Origin: Perkinsus olseni
Lineage: Eukaryota > Perkinsozoa > Perkinsida
Reading direction: 5' to 3'
DNA: 27,113 bases
NCBI GenBank assembly: GCA_013115125.1
Contig: JABANN010000473.1
Location: forward strand, 1-27,113
In this document: positions 9,717-20,517 of the stretch, in pieces
Layout of the letters: every line of letters begins with the position of its first letter
Position numbering within the stretch: the first letter of the stretch is position 1
The notes under the pieces: model-generated
The model's database searches: none
Seen by the model: only the letters and a program-made list of their open reading frames with translations
What the model was told of the DNA's origin: nothing
Translations under genes and position numbers: made by a program

Positions 9717-12700
9717 ATGGCACTGCCCACACCGCCGCGTCGTCGATACTCTTCCAGAATCATCGGTACAGTTAGCGGTCGAGAAGTAGCACCAACACCA
9801 GCCATGCTATCAGAGGAGGCTAATAATGGCAATGCTGCTGCTGCTGCTGCTGTTGATGGTAATACTAAAAGCGAACATGAGTATGGCCTAGAGCATAGCA
9901 GTAGTAGGCTCTGGGTGGCTGGCACGTAGTACACACCGCATGCCTATCAGAACCCCTCGAAGGGGGCAGCAACATAGCATGCATGGCAGAGGTAAGCATG
10001 CTCGACGTGCGCCTTGGGCACGTTACTCTCTAGATTCTATCCATCACCACCCTCCGAGGGGGGCTACTGGCTTGAGCTCTGCTCATGCTAATTATCTAGT
10101 GGCAATAGTAGTAATGATCATATCACTCACTGGCTTCTATGTATACTATACCGCAACGGATGACAACAGCTCAACAACAGCGATTAGCCCGACGCTGGCT
10201 CCGGCACCACCGCTCACTACTGTCGTAGATTATGCTAGAGAGGTAGAAGAGGTCAAAGATACTCATGGGAAAATGTGGCTGGATGAGCGGCAGGAGCTGC
10301 AAAGAGAGCTTAGGCGGGCTTATGATGCTGCGAAGAGGGAGAAGGAGCGTGCAGCAGAGGACAGGAGGGCATTAGATAGGCTTCAAGGGGATATAGGGAA
10401 AAGGGACCAGCGTATCCAACGCCTCTTAGAAGAGATGAATACTGCACGGGAAGGCCTGAGGGAGGAGTCGAGTAAAGTGCATCTACTGGAAGATCATATA
10501 GCTAGTCTTGAAGCAGAAGTCAGTAAACTGCAGGCCGACGTGCGCACTGAGCCAGCCGAGGAAGTCCGTGTTGAAGAGCCTGTGGAGGATGGAAGGATCT
10601 TCAACTATGTCATCAGTGCTGCACTTGGCTTGCTGGCCTTGGTGGAGATATTAGCGGCTAGGACTGATTCAAGATTGCGGGTCGGTGCGATACAAGCAGA
10701 GGAGCAGGTATTATCACCAGATGAGTCCGATTACAGTGCACAGCCGTTCGTCAGGCGCAGAGGCTGACTACTGCTTTGGAGGAGGCATCTGCGGTCTGTG
10801 AGGTTTTGAGCGAGGAGAAGAGGTCACTATCGGAGCAGCTAGAGAAGGCGCTGCACGACAAGGAAGACAACGCCTTGGCATTATCTGACGCCTTGGCCAC
10901 AGTAGGGCCCATCCGCCCGTGGAATCCACTTCGTCTTGCCTTAGCTTGCCTCCAGTCGGGACGAATTCACGAGATTTTCGGAGGAGCAGGCTAAGAGGGA
11001 GTCGGCCCTACTCGATCGAGTATGTTCTTAACCATCATGGCCTGCTGATTGCTACCTTCTACTACTGCAGTTGGCCGACAGTCAGAGTGCCATGTCCAGT
11101 GCCCGGTCTATGGCTAGCCAAGCCTTTGATCTCAAGCTGGCATCATCATCATCGTCATCACACGACGTACATCAGCCTCATCACGAGGGACTAACGCAGC
11201 AACAGGAGCAGACTGGGAAGAGGTCTAGCCTCGATGGTAAGCCAGTGGAGTGGTATTCTAAGGAGGATAAGGAAGGTAGAGGCATGACCTGAGAGGAGAG
11301 GCATCGATATTGTCATCAGCATCGACCTGCCCACCATCTAATGTGAGCTCAGCAGTCTGTTGCCCACCGGCCGATGGGGGAAGAGAAGAAGAAGCGGTAG
11401 TAGTCAGGAGGCAGTACTCAGCTACAACTCAGCTGGTGAGGGAGGATCCTTGCTGAGGTCACTATCTACAGAGCACTGCTCAGAGCACTGGTGGGTCCGC
11501 CTCTGATGTTACTTCACCGTCACGGCATCCCCTGACTCCTATCATGCTACCAACCTTTACTCCAGCAGGGAAGGCCACTACTACCACCACCACACAGGTC
11601 GTGCCTGCTTGATCCTCTCGTATGAGCACTCTAAACCGTAGGCCTGTGACACGGCTGCTGCTGCTGCTGCTGCTGCTGCTGATGAACCACAGGACGCCAG
11701 CACCCCTCGGGCTAGAACCACTAAGGGCAGTGACGACTCATCTGGTGGTGTTGCTGAGGCAGTGGGTGGTCTGGCGTCACCAAGGAGGGCGGCATCTTCT
11801 GTTGTGCCTACACCTCTTCCAGTGAGATATGACCCTTATGAGGAAGAGCCCAGTTGGCTGACTGCCGGTAGTAGTGACTAGGGAGACTGAACATCATCAT
11901 TGCTGCCAGCAGGGGGGTCCCCGGAGGGTGTTGTCACTCCGTCGTCCATCACCCACCCGTCCCCCGGCCCAACCGATATACCGCGACAGGAGGAACTCAG
12001 TCCGTTGAAGATGGAAACGCCTGCAAGAGATAGTGCGTTATTCCGTCCCTATAGTGGTTAGTATTTTCTCCAGCCTCCCTACCTGTCCGGCTACCTTCTA
12101 GTCACGAAGTGCGTGTCCCTGACGTTGTCTCCAACTTGGAGGCCTTGGTGATAGTAGCATGCTGGCCAGCTCACTGATCGATCGTTCCCTCCTGGTCAGC
12201 TCCGCAGTAAGGCTGTTGAGGGTATGAGCCCACTAGATGTGGTGTCCGAGGCGCCATCTGTCAATAGGACAGCTGCTGTGATGGGTAGGAGGAAGAGACC
12301 TAACAGTATAGACAGGACTTGCTGCCCTATGAGGACACCGAGGACTAACTCGCCTAAGAAGTATCTCATCTTGGGCACCCTGCAGTGCTTTTCGTATGCT
12401 GTCGATCAGGTCCACGCCGGCTTCGACCCCCACCCGTGGCCCGGGGATAGCTCGCTCTAAGGCCCATCCTAAGGCCTCTATCAATCGACTACCACTGGAT
12501 CGTAGGATCCTCAGGTTCGACTTGCTGCCAGGTTCTCATCAGGGCTTAGCTTCACAACGGGGGCCACCACGACGACGACAGGCTACAGCAGACGCCAACC
12601 CAACCCTCCCGAAAGTGCTAGGGTTCGACGAGGGTCTACTGGCTCGATGGATCATAATACAGAAAGCAAGGGTAGTGAGGATGGCCATCGCTGTGCCGTA

Positions 12701-12746
12701 CCGCCGGGTAGTGGAGGGGGTGTGGTTACCAAGGGTGGTAGAGTAA
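9717..12746 (+). CDS. Membrane-anchored coiled-coil protein with Ser/Thr/Pro-rich tail, about 837 residues
   Basis: The twelve-exon model is 9717-9858, 9908-10707, 10755-10901, 10945-11019, 11071-11236, 11296-11435, 11472-11597, 11642-11867, 11910-12032, 12074-12147, 12200-12409 and 12462-12746. Every intron is GT-AG (36-59 bp) and in phase. The N-terminus is basic and includes a polyalanine run. Transmembrane segment 1 is at about residues 109-128 (NYLVAIVVMIISLTGFYVYY). A highly charged coiled coil spans about 156-261, and a second membrane segment about 277-298 (FNYVISAALGLLALVEILAA). A further coiled coil follows (VLSEEKRSLSEQLEKAL), then a long low-complexity tail with nine Ala from (GCT)9 and many Ser, Thr and Pro. 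I recognise no family; a tethering or scaffold role is a guess from shape. The last exon is the least certain, since another frame stays open to about 12806. Confidence 0.72.
9837..9855 (+). repeat. (GCT)n encoding a short polyalanine run, first exon
   Basis: About six GCT units encode the alanine run near the end of exon 1 of the coiled-coil gene, just before its first intron. The same gene carries a second, longer GCT run. Confidence 0.85.
11654..11680 (+). repeat. (GCT)9 encoding nine alanines
   Basis: Nine perfect GCT units lie in exon 8 of the coiled-coil gene, with the reading frame set by the upstream intron at 11598-11641. They encode an uninterrupted polyalanine tract. A perfect triplet run is prone to length variation. 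Confidence 0.9.
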
Positions 12747-12979
12747 GGCGTAGGGATGGATATGCTACTAGTGTGACTCCAACCTCATCTGTGAAAGGAA
12801 GGTAGTAGTAGCAGGCTACTGAGGGGGTACAGGGATTGCCGTCTCCTGTTGTCAGCCAATGCTGCTCTAATGAGCGTCGTCCACGATGGCGGAACTGAAG
12901 TGCATCGTGAGCATCATTGTATCATTAATCCGGCAACGAGTACATCATCATCATGAAGGCGGCCTAATATGCCTTTACT

Positions 12980-15954
12980 ATGTCGTCGTCGTTCTACTCA
13001 TCATGCAACACCAACCGACATAACAGCTATAATATAGTTTCGCATGGCCACTGCTTGCATAGTATGATTCTTGAAGTGCTTGTGTTCCTTAGTACTGAGG
13101 AGCACTACGAGGGTAGATCTCAGAGTAGCTCCTACTACTACTACTGCTACGGTCCTTTCTCCTGGATTCACCCTCTTTTCCTCAGTTCCTCATCCCTACT
13201 CCGACATGTCCGTGTCGGTATCAGTAGGAGGAGTACATGGCACTGCCGCCAGCTCCCTCCACGATACTAGCAGCCTACTGCTGCACTTACGTCCAGGTAG
13301 TAGCACCAGTACCCAAGCCTAGTGGTAGCATACTGACCAGGCACGATATCGGAGGCTGTTGGTAATGTTAGAGAGTCCCGGCTACATCAGTGTGTGCAAA
13401 TTATAAAGGCGTCTGATTTTGGCAGTAGATGTAGTGACAAACGCTACACTGGCTGGGTCAGCAGTATATGCCGCCATGAACACGATAAAGACGCTGTAGC
13501 GGCAGCACTGGTGAGCCTAGACCTCGAACCCTCCTCGTGCCATTGTCTCTGTTATCAGTGCGACATCGCTACACAGTCCATCTCGAGTGGTGGGAGCATG
13601 GACCCTCATAGGTGTGCTAGAGTCCTCAAAGTCATAGAGGACTTCATAGACAAAGGCAATTGGATAATGGAGTCAGCGATAATACTACTACAGCGGTGTA
13701 TTCGACCAGGTAGTATTATTTCCACTCAGGGCTTAAGGTCAGCTGTCTTCACCTTCAGGGGACTTCAGCTCTGGCATGGTGCATCTAACCCAATCCTTGT
13801 TACCATTCCTGCACGCCAATACTGATGCCTTCATCTCTAAGAAAGAGGTCAAACTCTGTCAAGCTACCTTCTATAAATTTGCCACCCTCCTACCGTGCTA
13901 CATCGAGTATAAAGATACCTCTACCGTACCGACACAGAACCTTGCTACACAGTGTGAATCCCTCCTTACCAAGTTTTGGGACAAAAGCCGGCCGTGGATC
14001 GCGGCCATTGGGAGGGACCTCATACGGGTACTATTACCGATATCGAAGTGCCAAGGGGTATCGGAGATATGGTACATGCTAACCACTGGCGATACCACTG
14101 GTAGACGCCTTGCCAAAGTGAGCCACCCCACTTAGTGCTGATAGCTTTGTGAGTGTTGGGGAACAGGTATGTAGTTTGAGTACGCCCTATTGGTTACACC
14201 GGCATCTCATATCACCGACAGAAGAGGAGGAGTTATCATCGCTATTCACAGCTTTTATTGCTGGTAGTCAGAAGCAGATGCAGGACCAGTACTTTGAGAG
14301 GTCCTTCAAGGTGATGACGAACCTCCAAGTACCACACGTTCCCATCATCTTCCTGTCTCCAGCAGGCTGAGGGCCTTCTACTGCGCCACCACGTTATTCA
14401 CACCACGCGGGCTGTGCTGTGCGGTAATCTGCATAACCTCGATACAGAGGTTAGTCGTAATAGTATGATACCGCCACAGCAGAGGGTCTTCCGGTGGCAC
14501 TTCCTCGGATGGTTGGCCCTCATAGCCGGCCAATTCATGACCATTGAGGAACAGGTAGAAGGCCGGGCATGGCCGGGCATGGTTATGGTCGCTCCATGGT
14601 GCCCTCGTCAGGCTTACTTCCGCTTGTCGCTCTTCATAGACTGTCTCCTGGGCGCTGTTGGCGACCCTATCATCATGGCCACCCCTACATCGCCTTCCAC
14701 CCGGTCCTCTGAGGACGGTGGTAACAGCAACAACAGCATCGTCGATGAGGACACTTTGGTGAGTTAATCCCTCCCTACGCATGGACACAGAGTGTTCTCT
14801 CTTGCAGGTGAAGTCGTTGGTGGATGGCAGAGATAGGCTCATACCAACTAGCTATCGGGAATGGGATCCTCACCTCCCACCACCGATAACACCACCTCCC
14901 AAGGGCGGTAAGGACAAACCCACTATACTCGATGGCTTTATGCCTGTACATGACCTTATCTACGAGGTAGTACGCATTGCTGCTGCGATAATGATCGCAA
15001 CGGCCCTCCTCCTCACCCTCAGGAATTGCCCACTGAGCGCTCTGTAGCAGTACCGTTGCTAGTGGTACTGGGGTTATCAATAGATCACCTATTGCCATCA
15101 GCAGCATCAGCGAAGCTAACACGGCTGGTGATACGCAGAAGGCTACTGGGAGGAGGTTGGTTATACGTATTTACCCTCAGAATCTAGCAACCTCCGTCTC
15201 CGAGACTTTATTCCAGTGCGCTGTGGAGACCCTACGACGAGGACGAGACTACAGTAACGACACCCTTGTTGGTAGGGTCGAGACACTTAGCGTCACAGTA
15301 ATAAGGGCCCAACATCATATGCTGGATGATTGTTGTACCACTTTTCATCCCCTACCTGTCCACTGGGCTCCTCTACCTTATCCTCAGGCACGTCTGCCTA
15401 GGTCTCTAAAAGTGTGCTTCGATGCGGTATCGAAGGCAATAGATAAGCTGTGTTTCTCTCGAGAGGAGTATGAGACCCCAGAATGGCTGGACAAGACCCC
15501 GAGAGCCGTCCTACAGCGAATCATTCTGCCCGACCCTGCCCCGCCCCCACTACCAGCTGCTAACAATGATGTAGCTATGCTTGTTGGTATTATTACTGTT
15601 ATCCTCCTTATTCGTTAGGACCTGGAGGGCCCCGTCATGGAGGACAGTTGGGATGAGGAGGGGAACTATTCTGAGATTAGTGATACTGACGATGGCACTG
15701 CCTCTGTGATGACAGAGGCAGCGACGTTCCCTGAACCAACGCCAGCAGAGCAGGCTCCAGCTTCCGAGGCGGACCAGAATAGAGTGCAGCAGCCTAGTGT
15801 TGCCGATGGCGCTATTGATCAAGCTACGTCGAACACGGCTGAGATGCGGAATGGAGTTGGCAACTCCCCCGAAAATGGTAATGGTGGTGATAAGAGCAAA
15901 GGCAGTAAGGTGATGGAGCTACTTATGCTACTACAGAAGGGGCAACAAGGATGA
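12980..15954 (+). CDS. INTS3: Integrator complex subunit 3 homologue (INTS3 N-terminal type)
   Basis: The exons are 12980-13112, 13186-13296, 13341-13510, 13559-13709, 13759-14117, 14167-14310, 14363-14758, 14808-14966, 15023-15127, 15181-15297, 15388-15570 and 15619-15954. All are in phase, giving about 787 residues. The INTS3 identity comes from collinear blocks. IGRDLIRVLLPISK with EIWYM matches human IGRDLVRLLQNVAR with LLWKD; QDQYFERSF matches the QDWFQRQYL block; AVLCGNLHNLDTEVSRN then RWHFLGWLAL matches the RYICGVVHPSNEVLS...RWAIIGWLL block; EDFIDKGNWIMESAI matches DILTEQREWVLKSSI. INTS3 is a helical-repeat scaffold of the nuclear Integrator complex (snRNA 3' processing, early transcription termination) and, in animals, of the SOSS DNA-repair complex. 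At 787 residues it is shorter than the human protein (about 1040), and its C-terminal part is Pro-rich then acidic rather than recognisably the INTS6-binding half. The start ATG and the 90-bp intron 10 are the weakest points. Confidence 0.8.
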
Positions 15955-16157
15955 TGATCATTTTCATGTCCTACTCAACTGACACCAACGATGCTATAAC
16001 AACGATAAGATTACTAGTCACTATTGCTACTGTACAACAGTTTCTCAACGATAGCATTTCCTGTCTCAGAGATGTATTACTTCACGGGGAACTGTGCTGA
16101 CAACATGCTTCTCTTGTCAGACTGTTGTTGTTTGCCACCCTCCCCCATCCTGTTCCA

Positions 16158-16874
16158 ATGAATCTAGCAGCTCTAATGTCGAGACGCTTCATGGTCGTCT
16201 GGGTGGCATGGGTGGTCCTCGCTGTAGCCTACACGGTGTGGATCTTCGAGTCACCAGACTCGCAAGGTGCTAGCTCACCATTGATGATTGTACTCATGTG
16301 CATCCTGATAGCAGTACCAATAGTAGCCCTATTCGTGGGTAGTAGGATGGTGAAGAAGCTCTTCCCTCCCCCACCCCCTCGCGGTACCTATCGCAGAGAC
16401 AGCGTCATTGATCTGGAGGATGGTAGAGGTAGATTCCCTACCATGGACTCAGTGATGGAGAGTGCAACCTCGCAGAGCTTCTTCAAGGCCTGGGACTACT
16501 GGGTGCAGGACAACACCACTACTGCTACTACTATAGACGACATCTCCCATGATGATGGTGCTGATGGCCATCGTGATGAGGAGCCATGCGCTATATGTCT
16601 GTCGGAGTATCAAGTTGGGGAGGTATCAAGACGCCTTCCTTGTGGTCATAGTTTCCACACATGCTGCTTCGACAACTGCTTCGCATGTCGTCCACGAGGC
16701 TTCAAGCTGCACCATGTCTGCCCACTCTGTCGTGCAGCATTAGGGCCCACTCTCATTGAACTGAAGAGGGTGAGAGAAGAGGAGGAGGAGCAAGAGTCCG
16801 GCGACAATGATCAGCAAGGCCAGGTGGACGAACCGGCCCCTTCTCCGACCGCGGCCACTACACGGGCATCTTGA
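16158..16874 (+). CDS. Two-pass membrane RING-H2 protein, paralogue 1 (238 residues)
   Basis: Probable membrane-bound E3 ubiquitin ligase. I chose the ATG at 16158 because it puts the conserved pre-membrane motif (RRFMVVWVAWVV) near the N-terminus, as in the paralogues. Membrane segments lie at about residues 11-30 and 42-61, followed by a Pro run, a linker with Trp residues (KAWDYWVQDN) and a RING-H2 domain. The zinc ligands are C144, C147, C162, H164, H167, C170, C188 and C191, starting CAICLSEY and ending CPLC. The spacing is C-x2-C-x14-C-x-H-x2-H-x2-C-x17-C-x2-C; the x17 loop is longer than the roughly 10 residues of common RING-H2 ligases. The tail is acidic (EEEEEQESGDND). It is one uninterrupted exon with a pyrimidine-rich tract ending CAG at 16120, 38 bases before the ATG. 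The substrate is unknown. The RING is expected to face the cytosol. Confidence 0.85.
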   Translation: MNLAALMSRRFMVVWVAWVVLAVAYTVWIFESPDSQGASSPLMIVLMCILIAVPIVALFVGSRMVKKLFPPPPPRGTYRRDSVIDLEDGRGRFPTMDSVMESATSQSFFKAWDYWVQDNTTTATTIDDISHDDGADGHRDEEPCAICLSEYQVGEVSRRLPCGHSFHTCCFDNCFACRPRGFKLHHVCPLCRAALGPTLIELKRVREEEEEQESGDNDQQGQVDEPAPSPTAATTRAS

Positions 16875-17561
16875 GCTGGTCGTGATGCTAAGCATCATCC
16901 TAGTGTAACATTACCGGTCTGGTAGAGTTATGTCAGAGTTACTACTCTTCGATTGAGAGGGAGCTCCTGAGATTGTTGAACATGCCTATTATTCGCTTAG
17001 TCCTGGCTCTTCAGGCCGTACGTTCATCTCCCTTCCCGTATTCCTTCATATGCTGCTGCTGCCGCCCAACTCTAGGTATTTCTCTCTGTTTTACTGTCGG
17101 TGTCCGATGGGGACGTATTGGGCCGATGAGTCTCTCTGCAGCAACAACAATAACGGCAACAGCTCCAAGATTCGGACTTCTATGCCATGCTTCTGGCAGG
17201 ACCGGTGCAAGGGCACACGTTGACTGCACCACCCAACTTCCATCGTGCTGACTGTCATTGTTGTCGTTGGCAAGAGCCGCTAGAGTACTCGCAGCAGTGA
17301 TTCTCATATCTCCGTTATACTGTTCCGGCCATAACGCTTGCTGCTGTACCCAACGTTACTGTATTATACAGACTCCCTCGACAGAAGAGTAGAATCGTCG
17401 TTGTTTTGTCGGCGGTGTTTTTCCTGATGCTCTTCGTCTAATGAGTCTGCTGCTGCTGCTGCCACCTTTATCTGTTTCTACCGTCATACGTTCGTATTGA
17501 GTTAGTGCATTGACGCTCACCTTCTTCACGATAGTTCTTCATCGGAGGTTCTAAGTTTAAT
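16875..17561 (+). other. Spacer between RING paralogues 1 and 2
   Basis: This 687-bp spacer has no gene I can support. Open stretches exist on both strands at 16973-17307, but they lack any domain and look like chance. It holds (CTG)n-like runs near 17448-17462. It should contain the 3' end of paralogue 1 and the 5' leader of paralogue 2. Confidence 0.5.
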
Positions 17562-18272
17562 ATGACCCCCTCAGCGACGAGTATGGATGAATCACCAAAT
17601 ACTACACCACGGTCTCGTCCAAGTGATGACCCTGATCGCCGTCATCATCACCATCGCCGTCGAGTCATTCGAGAAGCGTTCCGCACCGGTGTCTGTGCCC
17701 CAAAGTTCAGAGCCATGTGGATTGGTTGGCTCATTATGTACATCAGTTTGGCCGTATTTATTGGCCTCTCTGGCGAAGGGTGGCCTATCTTAGTAGCCTA
17801 TCTGCTGGCCTTCGGAGTCTTGCCTCCAATAGCAATAGTCAAGCGTGTTTCCAACATACAGAAGAGAGAGGCAGCCCTGAGAGATCAAGCTTGTCGAGAC
17901 CGAGCAGAAGAGCTAGCTCATGATAAGCTCGCGACTGAGAAGTGGTTGAAGGATAATTGCGAGACTATGATGGGGAATGATCCACGGTGTATCTGTTACT
18001 GCAAGGATGAGTGCGCTATCTGCTTATCGGATTATCATCCTAGCGACGTACTTATTCTACTGCCATGCCATCATATATATCATCTACAGTGCATCAAGAT
18101 GCTGTTAGATGCTCCCATGTCATATGAAGACAGCTGTCCTAGATGCCCACTCTGTCGTGCAAGACTCGGCGAAGTCCTGCTTCCTGAGAAATGCGTAGCC
18201 GGTGATGCTGTGAGCACCGGCGTTGCTGTTGCCACTCCGCCTACCACAAGTAATTCTGTACAACGAGTGTAA
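17562..18272 (+). CDS. Two-pass membrane RING-H2 protein, paralogue 2 (236 residues)
   Basis: Second member of the array, single exon. It has the longest N-terminal extension, with a basic His-rich block (DRRHHHHRRR), then the family motif CAPKFRAMWIGWLI leading into membrane segment 1 (about residues 51-69). Segment 2 follows (about 74-93, ending VLPPIAIV) and then a KREAALRDQ helix. The TEKWLKDNC helix comes just before the RING. The ligands are C151, C154, C169, H171, H174, C177, C195 and C198, with the same x14 and x17 spacings as the other three copies. The basic N-terminus may favour a cytosolic orientation, which would put both ends in the cytosol. It is a probable membrane-anchored ubiquitin ligase. 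No in-frame intron is needed. Confidence 0.87.
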   Translation: MTPSATSMDESPNTTPRSRPSDDPDRRHHHHRRRVIREAFRTGVCAPKFRAMWIGWLIMYISLAVFIGLSGEGWPILVAYLLAFGVLPPIAIVKRVSNIQKREAALRDQACRDRAEELAHDKLATEKWLKDNCETMMGNDPRCICYCKDECAICLSDYHPSDVLILLPCHHIYHLQCIKMLLDAPMSYEDSCPRCPLCRARLGEVLLPEKCVAGDAVSTGVAVATPPTTSNSVQRV

Positions 18273-18886
18273 AGGGGGTAAAATAGCTCCGATGCATTGA
18301 CCTTGTTTAATCTGCATGACAATAGTGTAAAATTAGTAGGGCGGGGATGCCGGTGGGCACTGCTCACAGAGCCCTCCCTCTCCTCCTCCCGTTTGATCTG
18401 TCCTCTCTACGGTATAATCATCATCACCATTCACTTGTTTTCCTCTTCTGCTGAGCGGATGGGCTTCCGAAGAGAAGTCTTTGCGCAATTAAATTTTTCG
18501 CTCCTGATGTTCAGTAGTAGCATCAGAAGGTGTGGGGCTCACTATTGGCTGCTTCTACTATTGATTTTGTAGAGTCGTAGCACTCACTTATCGTTCCTTA
18601 ATGACTTATCTCATTCTACCTCCTATCGTATTTTTATCGTTACCGTCGTCGTAGTGGTTGTACGTTGAGCATCTCAGTCTCAATGACGCTCACTCCGACA
18701 CCGGACCATACTTTGTAGAATCGTGCTTGGCTGCAGTTAGCAGTCGGCAGAGAACCCACGCTTATTCTCCCACTATGCGGTCTTGTGTTGCTCTCTTGGA
18801 GATGCTGAAGTTTGTGTTCATCTCCCCAGTGACTCGGTCTAGTTTATATGTGCTCTCCGCCCTCCTCCCTCAGTTTATGTTTTTTG
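18273..18886 (+). other. Spacer between RING paralogues 2 and 3
   Basis: This 614-bp spacer is pyrimidine-rich on the plus strand in places, with no gene I can support. The open stretch at 18658-18939 overlaps the start of paralogue 3 in another frame and has no recognised domain. Confidence 0.5.
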
Positions 18887-19687
18887 ATGGACACTCTGAA
18901 GGCATTAGTGAGACGGGAGACGTATGCCCCAGCGCTTGAGAGACGCTTCCGTTTCGTATGGTTACTTTATTTAATAATTTACGTTGTCATCGCGGCTGTT
19001 CTCGTCATCATGGTGCAGTTTGACTATATCTTCTTTATTTACTGTACCGTGGCTGCTGTCATACCATCTATCTTGATCATACGATATTGCTACAAGATCG
19101 AGAAGAGAGAAGAGGAAGAAAACCGGGCTGTGATACAAGCACATCTCGATGGGACTGATGAGGCTGGTATAAGACGACGATGTCGTGCATGGCTGAGGCA
19201 TAGTTGCCGCAAGGTGGATGGTTCGGAACCTACGCTGACTGGCAGGGTCTGTCCCATATGCCTAGGTGACTTTAGTGTTGGTGACAGGGTATGGATACTG
19301 CCATGTCTCCATGCTTATCATGTGCAATGCCTTGACATTATGCTTAAGGAGAGTAAACCAGAGCAAGGCAAGATCTTCAGATGTCCCATCTGCCGTGTTG
19401 AGCTGGGGATGGAGGGAGAACATCTCGCCGCCGCTGTCGCTGGTGATGGCCCCGTTCGTCCCTTCATCATTAGCGGCGAAAACTCTGTAGTTGTGTCGCC
19501 GACCCCGACTGCACCTGTTGAGCAACATGGAGAGGCTCCATGCAGTTCGGGCACCCAATTGATGACAGCAGATGTACCAGATTCCAACGACAATGGAGAC
19601 GCTAACGCCTCCCAGGATCGCGATAGACGTAGAAGAAGCAATACAGGATGTGTGGCCGCCGTGGCGAGAGGGAGCCTCGTGCTGTGA
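18887..19687 (+). CDS. Two-pass membrane RING-H2 protein, paralogue 3 (266 residues)
   Basis: Single-exon member. An in-frame ATG also exists at 18848, but the one at 18887 follows a pyrimidine tract ending CAG (18871-18873) and gives the N-terminus expected from the paralogues, so I prefer it. The family motif is YAPALERRFRFVWLLYLI. Membrane segments are at about residues 22-42 and 46-67, then KIEKREEEENR and the AWLRHSC helix. The RING ligands are C122, C125, C140, H142, H145, C148, C166 and C169 (CPICLGDF ... CPIC), with x14 and x17 spacing. The C-terminal tail of about 95 residues is Ser/Thr/Asn-rich and disordered-looking, ending in a basic DRDRRRRSN patch. The role is as for the other copies. 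It is the most diverged tail of the four. Confidence 0.85.
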   Translation: MDTLKALVRRETYAPALERRFRFVWLLYLIIYVVIAAVLVIMVQFDYIFFIYCTVAAVIPSILIIRYCYKIEKREEEENRAVIQAHLDGTDEAGIRRRCRAWLRHSCRKVDGSEPTLTGRVCPICLGDFSVGDRVWILPCLHAYHVQCLDIMLKESKPEQGKIFRCPICRVELGMEGEHLAAAVAGDGPVRPFIISGENSVVVSPTPTAPVEQHGEAPCSSGTQLMTADVPDSNDNGDANASQDRDRRRRSNTGCVAAVARGSLVL

Positions 19688-20517
19688 CGACATTGCTGAC
19701 AAGATGGACAGAGCAATGATATATTTTGTCTCTCTAATAACTGTCATCGAAGATGTTTTACGGGTGACTCGATGATGGTTTTCGTCATTCGGCTCGCTTT
19801 CCTTCTGCTTTGCGTGTTGTTGTCTTCTCCCTGCTTCCTGCGGTGTCGCCATCGCTTTGACCAGTGCGGATCGCTGGCGAACTTCCGCTCCTGGTATCTG
19901 CGACATCTATTACCGCTCAATACAGTATGATCATTCTTCCCTCTACCATTCCTCTACCGCCTGAGTGTGTGTCTTGCAGCAGACGGAGACACGGTCTAAA
20001 GTGACAGTGAAATCTGACTAGTCTTGGGCCGGTGTCAAGAGATGAATTTATATGAGCTGGGGCTAACAATTGGAGATGCTTATGATGTGCAAAATGTGCA
20101 GAATCGTTCGTATGGCTCACGAAGTTCCCTTCCGACATGGAGCCCCTCGAGAATACAGCCCACGCTTTAGTGATTACTGACATCCGTTTCTTTGCTGATA
20201 TATATCCCCTTGCATGCACTGTTATCTCTCCTCTCTGCGGTAGCCCGTCATTCCTGGCATCTCGTCCAGGAGCCACTGGGCCCGATTATACCGGAGCCTT
20301 CCTTCTCATATACTCGGCTGTTGCTGTTAACCCCAGTGGGGTGACATTGCCCATCATCCAATGATAATCAAAGAATTCGAGACTTCACTTGGAGTCGCCT
20401 TTATAGTAGTGCGGAATGACTGTTTCATTCCTCCGTTCACCTCTACCACTCATCGAGTAATCTTGTGTTCGCTACAGCAAACGGGTGATATCAATTTCGC
20501 AGCTCCCTTCTAACTTT
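19688..20517 (+). other. Spacer between RING paralogues 3 and 4
   Basis: At 830 bp this is the longest spacer in the array. The open stretches on both strands (for example 20137-20364 plus and 19917-20276 minus) have no recognisable domain. I see no RNA gene and no remnant of a further RING copy. Confidence 0.5.

Noticed and set aside
19262-19906. 214-residue minus-strand open frame
   Set aside because: It lies antisense to RING paralogue 3, whose domain and membrane segments are convincing. The composition is that of a shadow frame and there is no recognised domain.
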